49,481 bases of DNA from Dehalococcoidia bacterium (lineage in GTDB: Bacteria; Chloroflexota; Dehalococcoidia; Lucifugimonadales; UBA1123): NCBI GenBank assembly GCA_021295915.1, contig JAGWBK010000009.1:1-49481 (forward strand). Reading direction: 5' to 3'. Every line of letters begins with the position of its first letter. The stretch's first letter is position 1. This document shows positions 41,377 through 49,324 of this stretch, piece after piece. The translations under genes and the position numbers were made by a program. The notes under the pieces are model-generated. The model had not been told where the DNA came from, ran no database searches, and saw only the letters and a program-made list of their open reading frames with translations.

Positions 41377-42332
41377 CAGATTGGGGATATCACCCGCATC
41401 GGGTTTCCGCTGAGGAAAGCCTTGATGTTCTCGACAGCGTCTCCGTAGAAGACGCAGTAAGTCTGGTCGGTTACGTAGCCCATGTGTGGCGTGAGGACGG
41501 TGTTTGGAATGGACCGGAGCGGATGGTCTAAGGGCAGCGGCTCGATGTCGAACACGTCGAGCCCTGCTCCTGCAATTGTTCCACTTTGCAGGGCGTCGAT
41601 AAGGGCTGACTCGTCTACTATTGGACCTCGCGACGTGTTGACCAGGTATGCTGAAGACTTCATCGCTGTGAGCTCTTCTGCCCCAAGCAGGCCACGGGTG
41701 CGTCCACTCAGTACTACGTGAATGGTCACGATGTCTGATGACTCCAGCAGCTCCTGCTTCGTCACAAGGGCTGCGCCGAATTCCTCTGTCCGTTCAGCCG
41801 TCAGGTTCTGACTCCATGCGATGACGTTCATTCCGAACGCCACTCCGACTGAGGCGACCTGCGAGCCCAGCCTGCCGAGTCCGATTACGCCAAGCGTCTT
41901 GCCATGCAGGCCTTCGCCTACGGTCACCTGCCATCGGCCCTCTCGGGTCGCCTTGTCTTCGGTGGGAATCTTTCGCACCAACGCCAGGATCAGGGCCCAT
42001 GTCAACTCTGCAGTTGGGTAGGGCACTCCATCGGTTCCGCAGACGGTGATGCCGTTGTCCGCAGCCGCTGCGATGTCGATGGATGCGTTTCGCATGCCTG
42101 TAGTCACCAATAGCCGCAGGTTAGGAAGACGCTCCAGTAGTGACCTCTGAAACGGCGTACGCTCGCGCATGGCGACCACGACTTCGTACGGAGCTAGACG
42201 AGCCACGAGATCGCCCTCTTCCGTCAGATGGTCCTGGAACACATCGACCGAGACGTCGTTTGGGAGAGAGTCCCAGTCGGCCATCTGAAGTGCGACGCTT
42301 TGGTAGTCATCCAGAACTGCGACTTTAGTCAT
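41376..42332 (-). CDS. D-2-hydroxyacid dehydrogenase (NAD-dependent)
   Basis: A 318-residue enzyme reducing 2-oxoacids to D-2-hydroxyacids or the reverse. The Rossmann motif GVIGLGRLGSQVA (GLGRLG 151-156) is followed by the catalytic triad R235 (VNTSRGPIVDE), E264 (LDVFDIEPLP) and H283 (LTPHMGYVT). The opening MTKVAVLDDYQSVALQ is typical of a SerA-like clade common in Rhizobiales and SAR202; it lacks the ACT domain of biosynthetic SerA. It could link to the sugar-acid and hydroxy-acid chemistry of the enolase paralogs. ATG 42332 has GGAG seven bases upstream. It is 48 bases downstream of the GNAT gene on the same strand. Confidence 0.94.
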   Translation of the reverse strand: MTKVAVLDDYQSVALQMADWDSLPNDVSVDVFQDHLTEEGDLVARLAPYEVVVAMRERTPFQRSLLERLPNLRLLVTTGMRNASIDIAAAADNGITVCGTDGVPYPTAELTWALILALVRKIPTEDKATREGRWQVTVGEGLHGKTLGVIGLGRLGSQVASVGVAFGMNVIAWSQNLTAERTEEFGAALVTKQELLESSDIVTIHVVLSGRTRGLLGAEELTAMKSSAYLVNTSRGPIVDESALIDALQSGTIAGAGLDVFDIEPLPLDHPLRSIPNTVLTPHMGYVTDQTYCVFYGDAVENIKAFLSGNPMRVISPI

Positions 42333-42380
42333 TTCTTTGCTCCGTGTCCTGAGAGTCAGGCATTGAGAAACTCGTTGGAG

Positions 42381-42983
42381 TCACAGCCTGAGACTCGCTA
42401 AGCCTGTCGAGATTCTCTCCTGGAATTCGTCAGTATCCCGCATGTTTGGCAATAACACTGGGGTAACTGGCTCTTGCGGGAGCAGTCCCAGTTCCGACTG
42501 CCACCATCCAACGTCATGCCAGGTCCCGAACTTGTAGCCGACATTGTAGTAGGTGCCAATCCGGAAGAATCCCATTCCTTCATGCAGACCGACGCTGCCC
42601 GCGTTAGGTAGCGTGATGGCTGCGTATGCGTTCCAATAGCCTTGGAAGCGCAGGCAGTTGAAGAGCGACGTGTAGACCGCCGAGCCCACACCGAGTCGCC
42701 TGTAATTGGCGTTCACGTACACGGTCACTTCGACCGACCACTGGTATGCTGCCCTTGTCCTGAGGGATCCGGCGTACGCGTAGCCCGCCACTTCGCCGTC
42801 GATCTCGCAGACAAGCCATGGCGTCCGTGTCAGTGTGGACCTGATTCGAGACTGGAACTCATCCACTGAAGGGGGATCCAGCTCGAATGAGATGGCCGTT
42901 TCCAGCACGATTGATGTATATATCGCCAGCATACCTTCGGCGTCTGCCTCAGTTGCCAGCCTGATTTTGTAGTTTCCATTCAT
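42381..42983 (-). CDS. GNAT acetyltransferase, phosphinothricin acetyltransferase-like
   Basis: A 200-residue GNAT of the PAT/YncA type: IRLATEADAEGMLAIYTSIV at the N-terminus, YVNANYRRLGVGSAVYTSLF as the acetyl-CoA loop (about 92-111), and AYAAITLPNAGSVGLHEGMGF followed by VGYKFGTWHDVGWWQ, the usual PAT C-terminal signature. Relatives acetylate phosphinothricin, methionine sulfoximine or related amino acids. ATG 42983 is preceded by a modest GGGTCGG site. It is divergent from the VOC gene, with 59 bases between starts, and likely cotranscribed with the dehydrogenase downstream. Confidence 0.9.
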   Translation of the reverse strand: MNGNYKIRLATEADAEGMLAIYTSIVLETAISFELDPPSVDEFQSRIRSTLTRTPWLVCEIDGEVAGYAYAGSLRTRAAYQWSVEVTVYVNANYRRLGVGSAVYTSLFNCLRFQGYWNAYAAITLPNAGSVGLHEGMGFFRIGTYYNVGYKFGTWHDVGWWQSELGLLPQEPVTPVLLPNMRDTDEFQERISTGLASLRL

Positions 42984-42996
42984 ATGTCCGACCCTA

Positions 42997-43005
42997 TGTT
43001 ACACT
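42997..43005 (+). promoter_or_regulatory. extended -10 promoter for the VOC gene
   Basis: TGTTACACT (42997-43005) contains TACACT preceded by TG plus one base. No good -35 is seen at the right distance, which is normal for extended -10 promoters. Transcription would start near 43012, 31 bases before ATG 43043. Confidence 0.4.
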
Positions 43006-43042
43006 CGTATCCAGGTACAAAGTCGATTCGGAGGTGGTTCAG

Positions 43043-43492
43043 ATGGTAACTCCAAAGCAGCTCGGTCATCTCGTCATTAAAGTTAGGGATCTGGAGAAGT
43101 CGGAAGAGTTCTACACCAACGTGCTCGGTCTGACGGTCATGAACAAGCGTCCTGGCGTCATGACGTTCATGAGCGCAGACGAGGGCATGTCACATGAGTT
43201 GGCACTGGTGCCCGTCGGAGAGGATGCCCCGGGACCGGAGTCGACGAGGGTTGGTCTCTACCACATGGCATGGGAGATGGGCTCGTTCGAGGATCTTAAG
43301 CAGCTCTACACCGTCATCAAGGAGAACAACGTCGAGGTGCTGAACGTCGGCGACCACGGTATTTCTTTAGGCGTCTACTTCTGCGACCCGGACGGCAATG
43401 AGATCGAGGCCTACTACGAGATGCCCAAGGACGAGTGGCCGGCCGAGGGCGACCTGTTCGAGGGAGCGTTCCCGGGACAACTAGAGGGCTGA
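43043..43492 (+). CDS. VOC-superfamily (glyoxalase/extradiol dioxygenase fold) protein
   Basis: A 149-residue vicinal-oxygen-chelate protein with two beta-alpha-beta-beta-beta modules. Candidate metal ligands are H9 (LGHLVIKVRDLEKS), a His in GLYHMAWEM (about 74) and Glu in GNEIEAYYE (about 127), the 2-His-1-Glu set of extradiol dioxygenases and related enzymes. It could be a ring-cleaving dioxygenase or a smaller isomerase; the single-domain size is short for catechol 2,3-dioxygenase. GGAGG eight bases before ATG 43043 fixes the start in preference to GTG 43034. Its 3' end overlaps the convergent DRTGG gene by 12 bases. Confidence 0.9.
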   Translation: MVTPKQLGHLVIKVRDLEKSEEFYTNVLGLTVMNKRPGVMTFMSADEGMSHELALVPVGEDAPGPESTRVGLYHMAWEMGSFEDLKQLYTVIKENNVEVLNVGDHGISLGVYFCDPDGNEIEAYYEMPKDEWPAEGDLFEGAFPGQLEG

Positions 43493-44470
43493 CCAGACTC
43501 GCTGGAGGTCTGCGTGGGCTTCGAGCAGTTCAGCAAACTTCGAAACCTTGGCGGCCGTGTCCATTCTCGCAGACGTAACTACGTCGTTGAGCAGGGACAT
43601 GGTCGTCAGTGTGTCAGACTCGACAACTACTACCGGTGTCTCCTCTTCCCGAGCCTCGTAGCTGATGTACTCGATCGGGTCGATGCCCCTGGTGAGCAGA
43701 AGGCATGCGACAGAGGCGTTCAGGGCAGACATCTGTATGTCAGGGCGGTCGCCACGTACGACAACGGCGTTGTTGGCGTAGAGCCCAAATCTGAGTTCTC
43801 CAGAATCGAGGCTCATGCAGCCAACCTGGAAGTGTTCGACCGGGCGGTTCACGTCCCCTTCTTCGACGACGTAGCGGCCATCCAGGCCCGACCTTATCTG
43901 CTCCACTGTGATCGATAGCAGGGCGCGGTCTTCGGGAAGCATCCCGACTAGGTCTATCTCAGCCTCATCGAATGACGGCGCGATGCTCCCGGTACTCTCA
44001 GTACTCATGTAGCGGGTGACACCGTTTACGAGCACACCTGCCAAACGGTCACCGGAGGCGTCCTTCCAATCTGTAAGATCAGAGGCGTTCAACCCTCGTC
44101 GACCCTGAGTGACAAGTAGGATTTGGGCATCCAGCGCTTCCGCGACTGAGGCCACGTCTGCTGCACCGAACTCGGTTGGCAGTTCCACTATGTTCAGCGA
44201 CGCCCCATTGTCTCCACTCGACATGTCTGTTGCGAGCGCAGAGAGGTCGCCGGTTGATGGGCCGTCGCTCCCGCTTGATCTAGGCCAACCTTCAAGTTCT
44301 GGGTTCGAAAGTTGGGCGATCACCTCAGAATCAGGGTCACCTTCCGCGACTGAGAAGGGCTTGTACACGTTTGCCGTACGTCCAGAACGCCTCGCGAGCG
44401 TCGCAAGCGCCAGAGATACAGATGTCTTCCCGGCGCCAGCACTATCAGACGCTACGAGTAGGACAGCCAT
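43481..44470 (-). CDS. BioD-like P-loop + DRTGG-domain protein (Pta N-terminal-like)
   Basis: A 329-residue protein. The N-terminal dethiobiotin-synthetase-like P-loop domain has SDSAGAGKTSVSLALATLAR, followed by VYKPF. A C-terminal DRTGG-type domain covers about 215-310 (NNAVVVRGDRPDIQMSALNASVACLLLTRG). The same pair forms the N-terminal half of large phosphate acetyltransferases, where it is regulatory; the catalytic Pta domain is absent here. A sensor or regulatory role in acetyl-phosphate or CoA metabolism is inferred only. ATG 44470 has AGGAG six bases upstream. A -10 box on the minus strand lies at 44541-44546. Confidence 0.85.
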   Translation of the reverse strand: MAVLLVASDSAGAGKTSVSLALATLARRSGRTANVYKPFSVAEGDPDSEVIAQLSNPELEGWPRSSGSDGPSTGDLSALATDMSSGDNGASLNIVELPTEFGAADVASVAEALDAQILLVTQGRRGLNASDLTDWKDASGDRLAGVLVNGVTRYMSTESTGSIAPSFDEAEIDLVGMLPEDRALLSITVEQIRSGLDGRYVVEEGDVNRPVEHFQVGCMSLDSGELRFGLYANNAVVVRGDRPDIQMSALNASVACLLLTRGIDPIEYISYEAREEETPVVVVESDTLTTMSLLNDVVTSARMDTAAKVSKFAELLEAHADLQRVWSAL

Positions 44471-44540
44471 TCTTAACTCCTGATATGAACGTTATGGCGA
44501 ATTTTCCGTTGGATGCGGAACTGTGCTAGAGACCTGCCCG

Positions 44541-44546
44541 ATTATA
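44541..44546 (-). promoter_or_regulatory. -10 box for the DRTGG gene
   Basis: ATTATA on the plus strand, i.e. a perfect TATAAT on the minus strand, about 70 bases before ATG 44470. No good -35 match is found upstream. Confidence 0.35.
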
Positions 44547-44642
44547 CTTGCGGCTCGCGGTCAGTGGCTAGTGGCACCGAACTTGGTGAGGTCGTACGCC
44601 GCTGGTGCAGCTCTACGTTCTCTTCTTGAGGGGCCGGTCAGC

Positions 44643-44648
44643 TATAAT
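44643..44648 (+). promoter_or_regulatory. -10 box directly ahead of ccmH, possibly giving a leaderless message
   Basis: A perfect TATAAT at 44643-44648. Transcription would start at about 44654-44656, one to three bases before GTG 44657, and no ribosome binding site precedes that codon. No clear -35 is seen. Confidence 0.45.
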
Positions 44649-44656
44649 TGGGTACT

Positions 44657-45208
44657 GTGAAAAACGTTCTCAACATTGGACTACTGACTGTCCTAACACT
44701 TGCTGCCGCACTCTCTACTGCGTGTTTGACTGTCAGCGAGGCAGGAGTCCCTGACATCGAACAGCGGGCCACCGCGTTGAACAAGAGCATCATGTGTCCA
44801 GTCTGTCCCGGCGAGTCGATAGACCAGAGCCAGAATTCGCTGTCCATCCAGATGCGCTCGATCGTCCGGGACAAGCTTGGTGAGGGTTGGACGGACAGGC
44901 AGATCAAGGACTTCCTGGTGGAGAGATACGGTCCGAGTGTCCTGATGGAACCTCCGACCTCCGGGTTCAATCTTGCGGCCTGGGTAGTCCCTCCGGTTGC
45001 ATTTGCGCTCGCAATCGCCGCACTGCTGCTGACACTGAAGTGGATGAGAATGAGCGCCGAGGCTGAACGCCAAGCGGAAGAGGACAACGCCAGGGACCGA
45101 GGAGACTACGTCTCCAGGATTGAAGACGCTCTGAATTCAGGGGACTCAAGCGAGGCGACATCTGAACGCCGTGCCGATGGTCTACCAGGAAGGAATTCAC
45201 AACAGTGA
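44657..45208 (+). CDS. ccmH: cytochrome c maturation protein CcmH-like
   Basis: A 183-residue CcmH/NrfF/CycL family protein that holds and reduces the apocytochrome c CXXCH cysteines before heme attachment. A signal-like N-terminus (KNVLNIGLLTVLTLAAALSTAC) is followed by the thiol motif C47-P-V-C50 in KSIMCPVCPGESIDQSQ. The conserved helix bundle (RSIVRDKLGEGWTDRQIKDFLVERYG) precedes a membrane helix about 105-128 and a cytoplasmic charged tail. Cys23 after LSTA could be a lipobox cysteine. The start is GTG 44657; a TTG at 44648 is in frame but lies within the -10 box. Its stop overlaps the GTG of ccmF by four bases. Confidence 0.9.
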   Translation: MKNVLNIGLLTVLTLAAALSTACLTVSEAGVPDIEQRATALNKSIMCPVCPGESIDQSQNSLSIQMRSIVRDKLGEGWTDRQIKDFLVERYGPSVLMEPPTSGFNLAAWVVPPVAFALAIAALLLTLKWMRMSAEAERQAEEDNARDRGDYVSRIEDALNSGDSSEATSERRADGLPGRNSQQ

Positions 45209-47193
45209 TCGTAGAAGCCGGCCAGATCGCCCTCGTTCTCGCGTTAATGGCGTCGGTGTACGCCGCAGCGGCATCGATCATCGGCGTATCGAGGCGCTCT
45301 TCCGAGCTGCTCGTCAGCGGGAGGTACGCGCTGTACAGTGTGTTGCCTCTGCTTCTCGTGGCCACGGCGGCGCTCGTTTACGCCTTTGTGACCAACGACT
45401 TCTCGGTAAAGTACGTTGCTGAAAACAGCAACCTGGCGATGCCGCAGGCGTACACATGGGTCGCGTTCTACGCTGGGAACTCCGGGTCGATGCTGTACAT
45501 CGCGGTCGTGTTCTCGCTCATGGCGGTCATTGCCGTTGCAGGCATTCGCAAGGCGCTGCCATACACGTCCCCATATGCCACTGGCATCATGTCGCTGGTG
45601 CTCGCGTTCCTGCTTGGGGTCATGGTGTTCCTGGCCAACCCCCTTGCGAGACTGGCAATCGTTCCCCTCGATGGTCAGGGGATCAACCCGCTGCTCGTCC
45701 ACTTTGGGATGTTCATACACCCTCCGTTGCAGATGGCTGGCCTTGTATCGGTAGCGATTCCGTTTTCGATTGCTATTGGGGCGCTATTAGCAAACAGGGG
45801 AGGAAACGACGAGTGGGTGGACCAGGGGCGACTGTGGGGTATGGTCTCCTGGGTGATACTAACGGTCGGGCTCATGCTGGGCTCGTGGTGGGCATACACG
45901 ATCCTCGGCTGGGGAGGGTACTGGGCATGGGACCCGGTCGAAAACTCCGCGCTGATGCCGTGGCTTGCCATGACAGCGTTCGTTCACTCCATCATGGTGC
46001 AGAAGCGCAGGGGCATGTTCCGAATGTGGAACATGATAATCATCATTGTAGGCTTCACGATGGCGCAGATGGGAATGTTCATCAACCGCGGGGGTCCCGT
46101 GCCGTCAGTGCATTCGTTCGCGCAGTCGACGATGGGCTGGGTGTTCCTGGCGTTCATGATCGTCACCCTGGTCGGCGCGGTGGCGGTGTTCATCTGGAAG
46201 TCAGATACGCTACGCAGCCGTGGCCAACTTGAGTCGGCGCTGTCCCGCGAGAGCGTTTTCCTGGCGCAAAACGTGCTCTTCCTGACTGTGGCGTTCGTCA
46301 CTCTTTGGGGAACGATCTTTCCGATTTTCTCTGAAGCGGCTAACGACACCGTTGTCACGGTGGGCCAGCCATTCTTCAACCGGGTGAATGGGCCGGTGCT
46401 TTTGCTCATCGTGCTCATGATGGGTCTGGGGCCGCTCCTTCCATGGCGGAGAGCGACAGTCTCTCACGCGCTGAGACTTGTGCGAGTCCCACTTGCCGGA
46501 GGGCTGATCACCGGGGCCGTTCTTCTGGCTATCGGCATAACCCGGCCGGTGGCGCTGGTTGCCTTCATGACGTGTGGGCTCGTGGTGACGGGCATTCTCT
46601 ACGAGTGGCTGCGGGGCACCCTTGCACGCCACAGAGGGGGCGAAGAATACCCGGTCGCATTTGTGCGGTTGCTGTCCGCCAACAGGCCGAGGTACGGCGG
46701 GTACATCGTGCACCTCGCGATCATCATGCTGGCTGCGGGGGCGATAGCTTCGTCGTTCTACAGCGTCCAGCGGGACTTCGCGATGACGACTGGCGACTCT
46801 GCTACAGTGGGGGACTATAGCTTCACATTCATCGGCACGAGGCACGCGACATTCGCCGACCGCCAGGAGGACTACGCACGATTCGAGGTGTTCAAGGGAG
46901 ACAGCTATCTTGGAATCATGGAGGCGCTGCGGGCTGAGTACCCGGCCTTCAGGATCGCATCGACGCAGGGCGCGATCCACAGCACGCCGATCGAGGACTT
47001 TTACATCGTGCCGTCGGAGTTCGACCGTGAAGGCCCTGCGATCTTTCGAGTACTGATCAATCCGATGGTGTGGTGGATGTGGGCGTCCGGGCCCATCCTG
47101 GTGCTGGGGACGCTGTTCGCGCTGTCACCCAGACGTCGGCTGACTCCGGCTGTCGCACCGTCCAGGACCGGCGCTGGCACTGTGAGGGCCTGA
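45205..47193 (+). CDS. ccmF: cytochrome c-type biogenesis protein CcmF (heme lyase)
   Basis: The large membrane heme lyase subunit that attaches heme to apocytochrome c. 662 residues with about fifteen membrane helices. The WWD heme-binding motif is GWGGYWAWDPVENSALMPW (about 235-253). Histidine-containing loops such as GMFIHPPLQMAGL and HSFAQSTMGW match CcmF. The periplasmic C-terminal domain (YSFTFIGTRHATFADRQEDY) ends in a last helix (WWMWASGPILVLGTLFALSP). The GTG at 45205 overlaps the ccmH stop; AGGAAGGA is upstream. With ccmH and the CcmI-like gene it implies System I c-type cytochromes. CcmA-E are not in this window. Confidence 0.96.
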   Translation: MIVEAGQIALVLALMASVYAAAASIIGVSRRSSELLVSGRYALYSVLPLLLVATAALVYAFVTNDFSVKYVAENSNLAMPQAYTWVAFYAGNSGSMLYIAVVFSLMAVIAVAGIRKALPYTSPYATGIMSLVLAFLLGVMVFLANPLARLAIVPLDGQGINPLLVHFGMFIHPPLQMAGLVSVAIPFSIAIGALLANRGGNDEWVDQGRLWGMVSWVILTVGLMLGSWWAYTILGWGGYWAWDPVENSALMPWLAMTAFVHSIMVQKRRGMFRMWNMIIIIVGFTMAQMGMFINRGGPVPSVHSFAQSTMGWVFLAFMIVTLVGAVAVFIWKSDTLRSRGQLESALSRESVFLAQNVLFLTVAFVTLWGTIFPIFSEAANDTVVTVGQPFFNRVNGPVLLLIVLMMGLGPLLPWRRATVSHALRLVRVPLAGGLITGAVLLAIGITRPVALVAFMTCGLVVTGILYEWLRGTLARHRGGEEYPVAFVRLLSANRPRYGGYIVHLAIIMLAAGAIASSFYSVQRDFAMTTGDSATVGDYSFTFIGTRHATFADRQEDYARFEVFKGDSYLGIMEALRAEYPAFRIASTQGAIHSTPIEDFYIVPSEFDREGPAIFRVLINPMVWWMWASGPILVLGTLFALSPRRRLTPAVAPSRTGAGTVRA

Positions 47194-47198
47194 GTCGC

Positions 47199-47564
47199 GT
47201 GCTCGTACTGATCGGTCTCCTGCTGGCTATCGTTCCGGCGCTCTTCATCCTCTGGCCCTTCGTGGTTGGTCTTCGTAGGGACGAATTCGACTACGACGAG
47301 GGCGCTCCCCAGGCTGACCTCATGAGGCGCTGGGATGCAGCCGTATCAGGCCTTGCGAGCGCAGAACTTGACCACGGTCTTGGCAACATGACGGACAGCG
47401 ACTACTCGACGGTGAGAGGACGGATGATGTCCGAGGCCGCTTCCGTCATGCGAGACATGGAACTCACTGCGGACGAAGAAGACCTCATGCTCTCGGCGCT
47501 GAGGGAAGAGGTCAGAAGTGTCCGGGCGAGGGTCCAGCCACAGCAGGAAGAGCCTGCACTCTGA
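47199..47564 (+). CDS. small membrane protein, CcmI N-terminus-like
   Basis: A 121-residue protein with one N-terminal membrane helix (LVLIGLLLAIVPALFILWPF, about 2-25) and a charged helical cytoplasmic part (RWDAAVSGLASAELDHGLGN, DYSTVRGRMMSEAASVMRDM). The spacing and the segment resembling LxxLExDxxxGxLxxxDYxxLR recall the first domain of CcmI, but the TPR part is missing. The start is GTG 47199, five bases after the ccmF stop; upstream in-frame residues lie inside ccmF. It is the third gene of the ccm operon and probably a CcmI-like assembly factor. Confidence 0.75.
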   Translation: MLVLIGLLLAIVPALFILWPFVVGLRRDEFDYDEGAPQADLMRRWDAAVSGLASAELDHGLGNMTDSDYSTVRGRMMSEAASVMRDMELTADEEDLMLSALREEVRSVRARVQPQQEEPAL

Positions 47565-47591
47565 AACCTGTTTGGGTCTACCCAGAAACTC

Positions 47592-48635
47592 TCAGTCGGA
47601 ACTTTCCATCCCTCTGACCAGGTCCATGGTCAGCCCCAGGGTGTCCAGCTTTTCCTCAGCGTTCGCTCCAGCGAGGCCCAGGCGCAACGTAGTGATACCG
47701 GCGTCGTGATAGACTCTCAGGCGTTCCGCAACCATCTCCGGTGTGCCGATCATGTTGGCCTTCATTGCGAGTTCGACGGGGACCCGCTCGCGGGCAGCGT
47801 CACGCTCGCGTGCCATCCAGAGCCTCTGGACCTCGTTGACGTCCTCTTCGAATCCCTGTCGCGCAAAGGCGTTCTTGTAGAAATTGTTCCTGAGGGACCC
47901 CATCGCGCCGAACGTAAAGCCGTAGCCGCGGGCGTGCCTCTTGCCGGCCTCTTCGACATCGTCAGTGAACTCGACCGACACTGGGATCTGGAGATCGAGG
48001 TCAGCCAGACTCCTGCCGGACCGCTCAACGCCGGTCCTGATGTGTTTCAGGAAGACCTCAGCAGTCTCCGGGATGAATGAGCCGCCGACCCAGCCGTCTG
48101 CAAGCTCGCCGGTCATTTCCAGGTTGCGAGGCCCAAGAGCCGCGACGTAGATAGGCACATGCACGGGTTCGGAGCTGGACCGGATGGACCGGCCCTCGCC
48201 GTCCGGCAGGGGCAGTTGGTACACCTCGCCGTCGTAGGCGACCCTCTCTCCTGAGGTCGCCATTCTCACGATCTCGATGATCTCCCGCGTGCGCTGGACA
48301 GGACGTGAGAAGGAGATGCCGTGCCAGCCCTCAATAACCTGCGGGCCACTGGTTCCTAGTCCCAACAAAAACCTGCCGTTAGACAGAGACTGCATCGACA
48401 TGGCCGTCATGGCAAGGTTCGCTGGAGAGCGGCTGCCGAGTTGGACTATCCCAGTTCCCAATCCAATTTGCGTCGTGCTCGACGACAGGAAGGCCAGGGG
48501 AGTGATTGCATCAAATCCCCAGGACTCTCCGGACCAGATCGACACGGCACCGAGTCGTTCGGCCTCGAGAGCGAATGAGACAGCGCTCTCCCAGTCGCCT
48601 GGAGCGTCGGTCGTGACGTTGACTGCAATCTTCAT
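47592..48635 (-). CDS. LLM-class flavin/F420-dependent oxidoreductase (second copy)
   Basis: A 347-residue luciferase-like enzyme close to the F420-dependent methylene-H4MPT reductase/Rv3520c type: MKIAVNVTTDAPGDWESAV, IGLGTGIVQLGSRSPANLAM, GRFLLGLGTSGPQVIEGWHG, and the tail ITTLRLGLAGANAEEKLDTL. The oxygen or hydride acceptor cannot be told from sequence. ATG 48635 overlaps the stop of the DinB-like gene (ATGA), so the two are translationally coupled; the open frame to 48821 runs inside that gene. It converges with the ccm operon, 27 bases away. Confidence 0.93.
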   Translation of the reverse strand: MKIAVNVTTDAPGDWESAVSFALEAERLGAVSIWSGESWGFDAITPLAFLSSSTTQIGLGTGIVQLGSRSPANLAMTAMSMQSLSNGRFLLGLGTSGPQVIEGWHGISFSRPVQRTREIIEIVRMATSGERVAYDGEVYQLPLPDGEGRSIRSSSEPVHVPIYVAALGPRNLEMTGELADGWVGGSFIPETAEVFLKHIRTGVERSGRSLADLDLQIPVSVEFTDDVEEAGKRHARGYGFTFGAMGSLRNNFYKNAFARQGFEEDVNEVQRLWMARERDAARERVPVELAMKANMIGTPEMVAERLRVYHDAGITTLRLGLAGANAEEKLDTLGLTMDLVRGMESSD

Positions 48636-49171
48636 GACTGGTTCTCGCTGCTGGGATAGTCCTCGGCCTGCTTGTTCTTCTCTATCTGTCCGGCGTGATC
48701 GAGGTCGTGAACCCTCTGGAACAGGTACCAAGCACGGGCGTGCAGTTCGCCGAACATCGGATGGGGGGCAGTTGGCTCGGTTGGCGGCGAAGCAGGGAGC
48801 CGTTGAGTCAGCGCCGTCCATGCAATCGAGTCCTCGCGCAGCCGCCTCGTGAGTTCATCGATCGTCTCCGACGTCTCCTCCCGTGGCGGGTCGATTCGCC
48901 CTGGGTTGATGGACTCGCCGCGCGATAGAGCTTCGATGGTCTCGGCAACCCTCCCAGAGCTCGTCAGCACGTGGTGAAGCACCTCTGAGATGCTCCACTC
49001 ATCAGGGTCGAATCTGAATTCCGCCTGCTCCTGGGTAACGCCTTCGACTGCGTCCATTACCGTGATCCGTGCCCGAATGAGTCGCGACCAAAGTTCGGAA
49101 AACGTGTATCGCTCGCCCTGCGTTTGGAGATACGAGTGGACTCGCCTGAACTCTTCGGCCTGGGTTGTCAT
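48632..49171 (-). CDS. DinB-fold protein (DUF664/DfsB-like)
   Basis: A 179-residue four-helix-bundle protein of the DinB/YfiT superfamily. Metal-binding histidines are seen in WSISEVLHHVLTS (H66/H67) and RVHDLDHAGQI near the C-terminus. These proteins include thiol-dependent S-transferases using bacillithiol or mycothiol; many are uncharacterised. ATG 49171 has GGGAGGG upstream. It is coupled to the LLM oxidoreductase downstream by a four-base overlap, so it probably acts in the same detoxification or catabolic step. Confidence 0.85.
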   Translation of the reverse strand: MTTQAEEFRRVHSYLQTQGERYTFSELWSRLIRARITVMDAVEGVTQEQAEFRFDPDEWSISEVLHHVLTSSGRVAETIEALSRGESINPGRIDPPREETSETIDELTRRLREDSIAWTALTQRLPASPPTEPTAPHPMFGELHARAWYLFQRVHDLDHAGQIEKNKQAEDYPSSENQS

Positions 49172-49324
49172 CGCATGTCCCTCCCTGTTTCTGCAACGGT
49201 TCGAGGAATGTAACGGAGTGGTGAAAGCAGCGTCAAACCGGCCGGCATGTCGTTGTCCAACCTAGCCACCGGTCGTACTGCGTTGTTATCCTCTGCCCCA
49301 GACTTTAGCTGACGGTGGGAATTC

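Noticed and set aside
47565-47591. Terminator between the ccm operon and the LLM gene
   Set aside because: TGGGT-CT-ACCCA with flanking GTTT/AAAC is suggestive, but the loop is two bases, the stem is short and no T tract follows.
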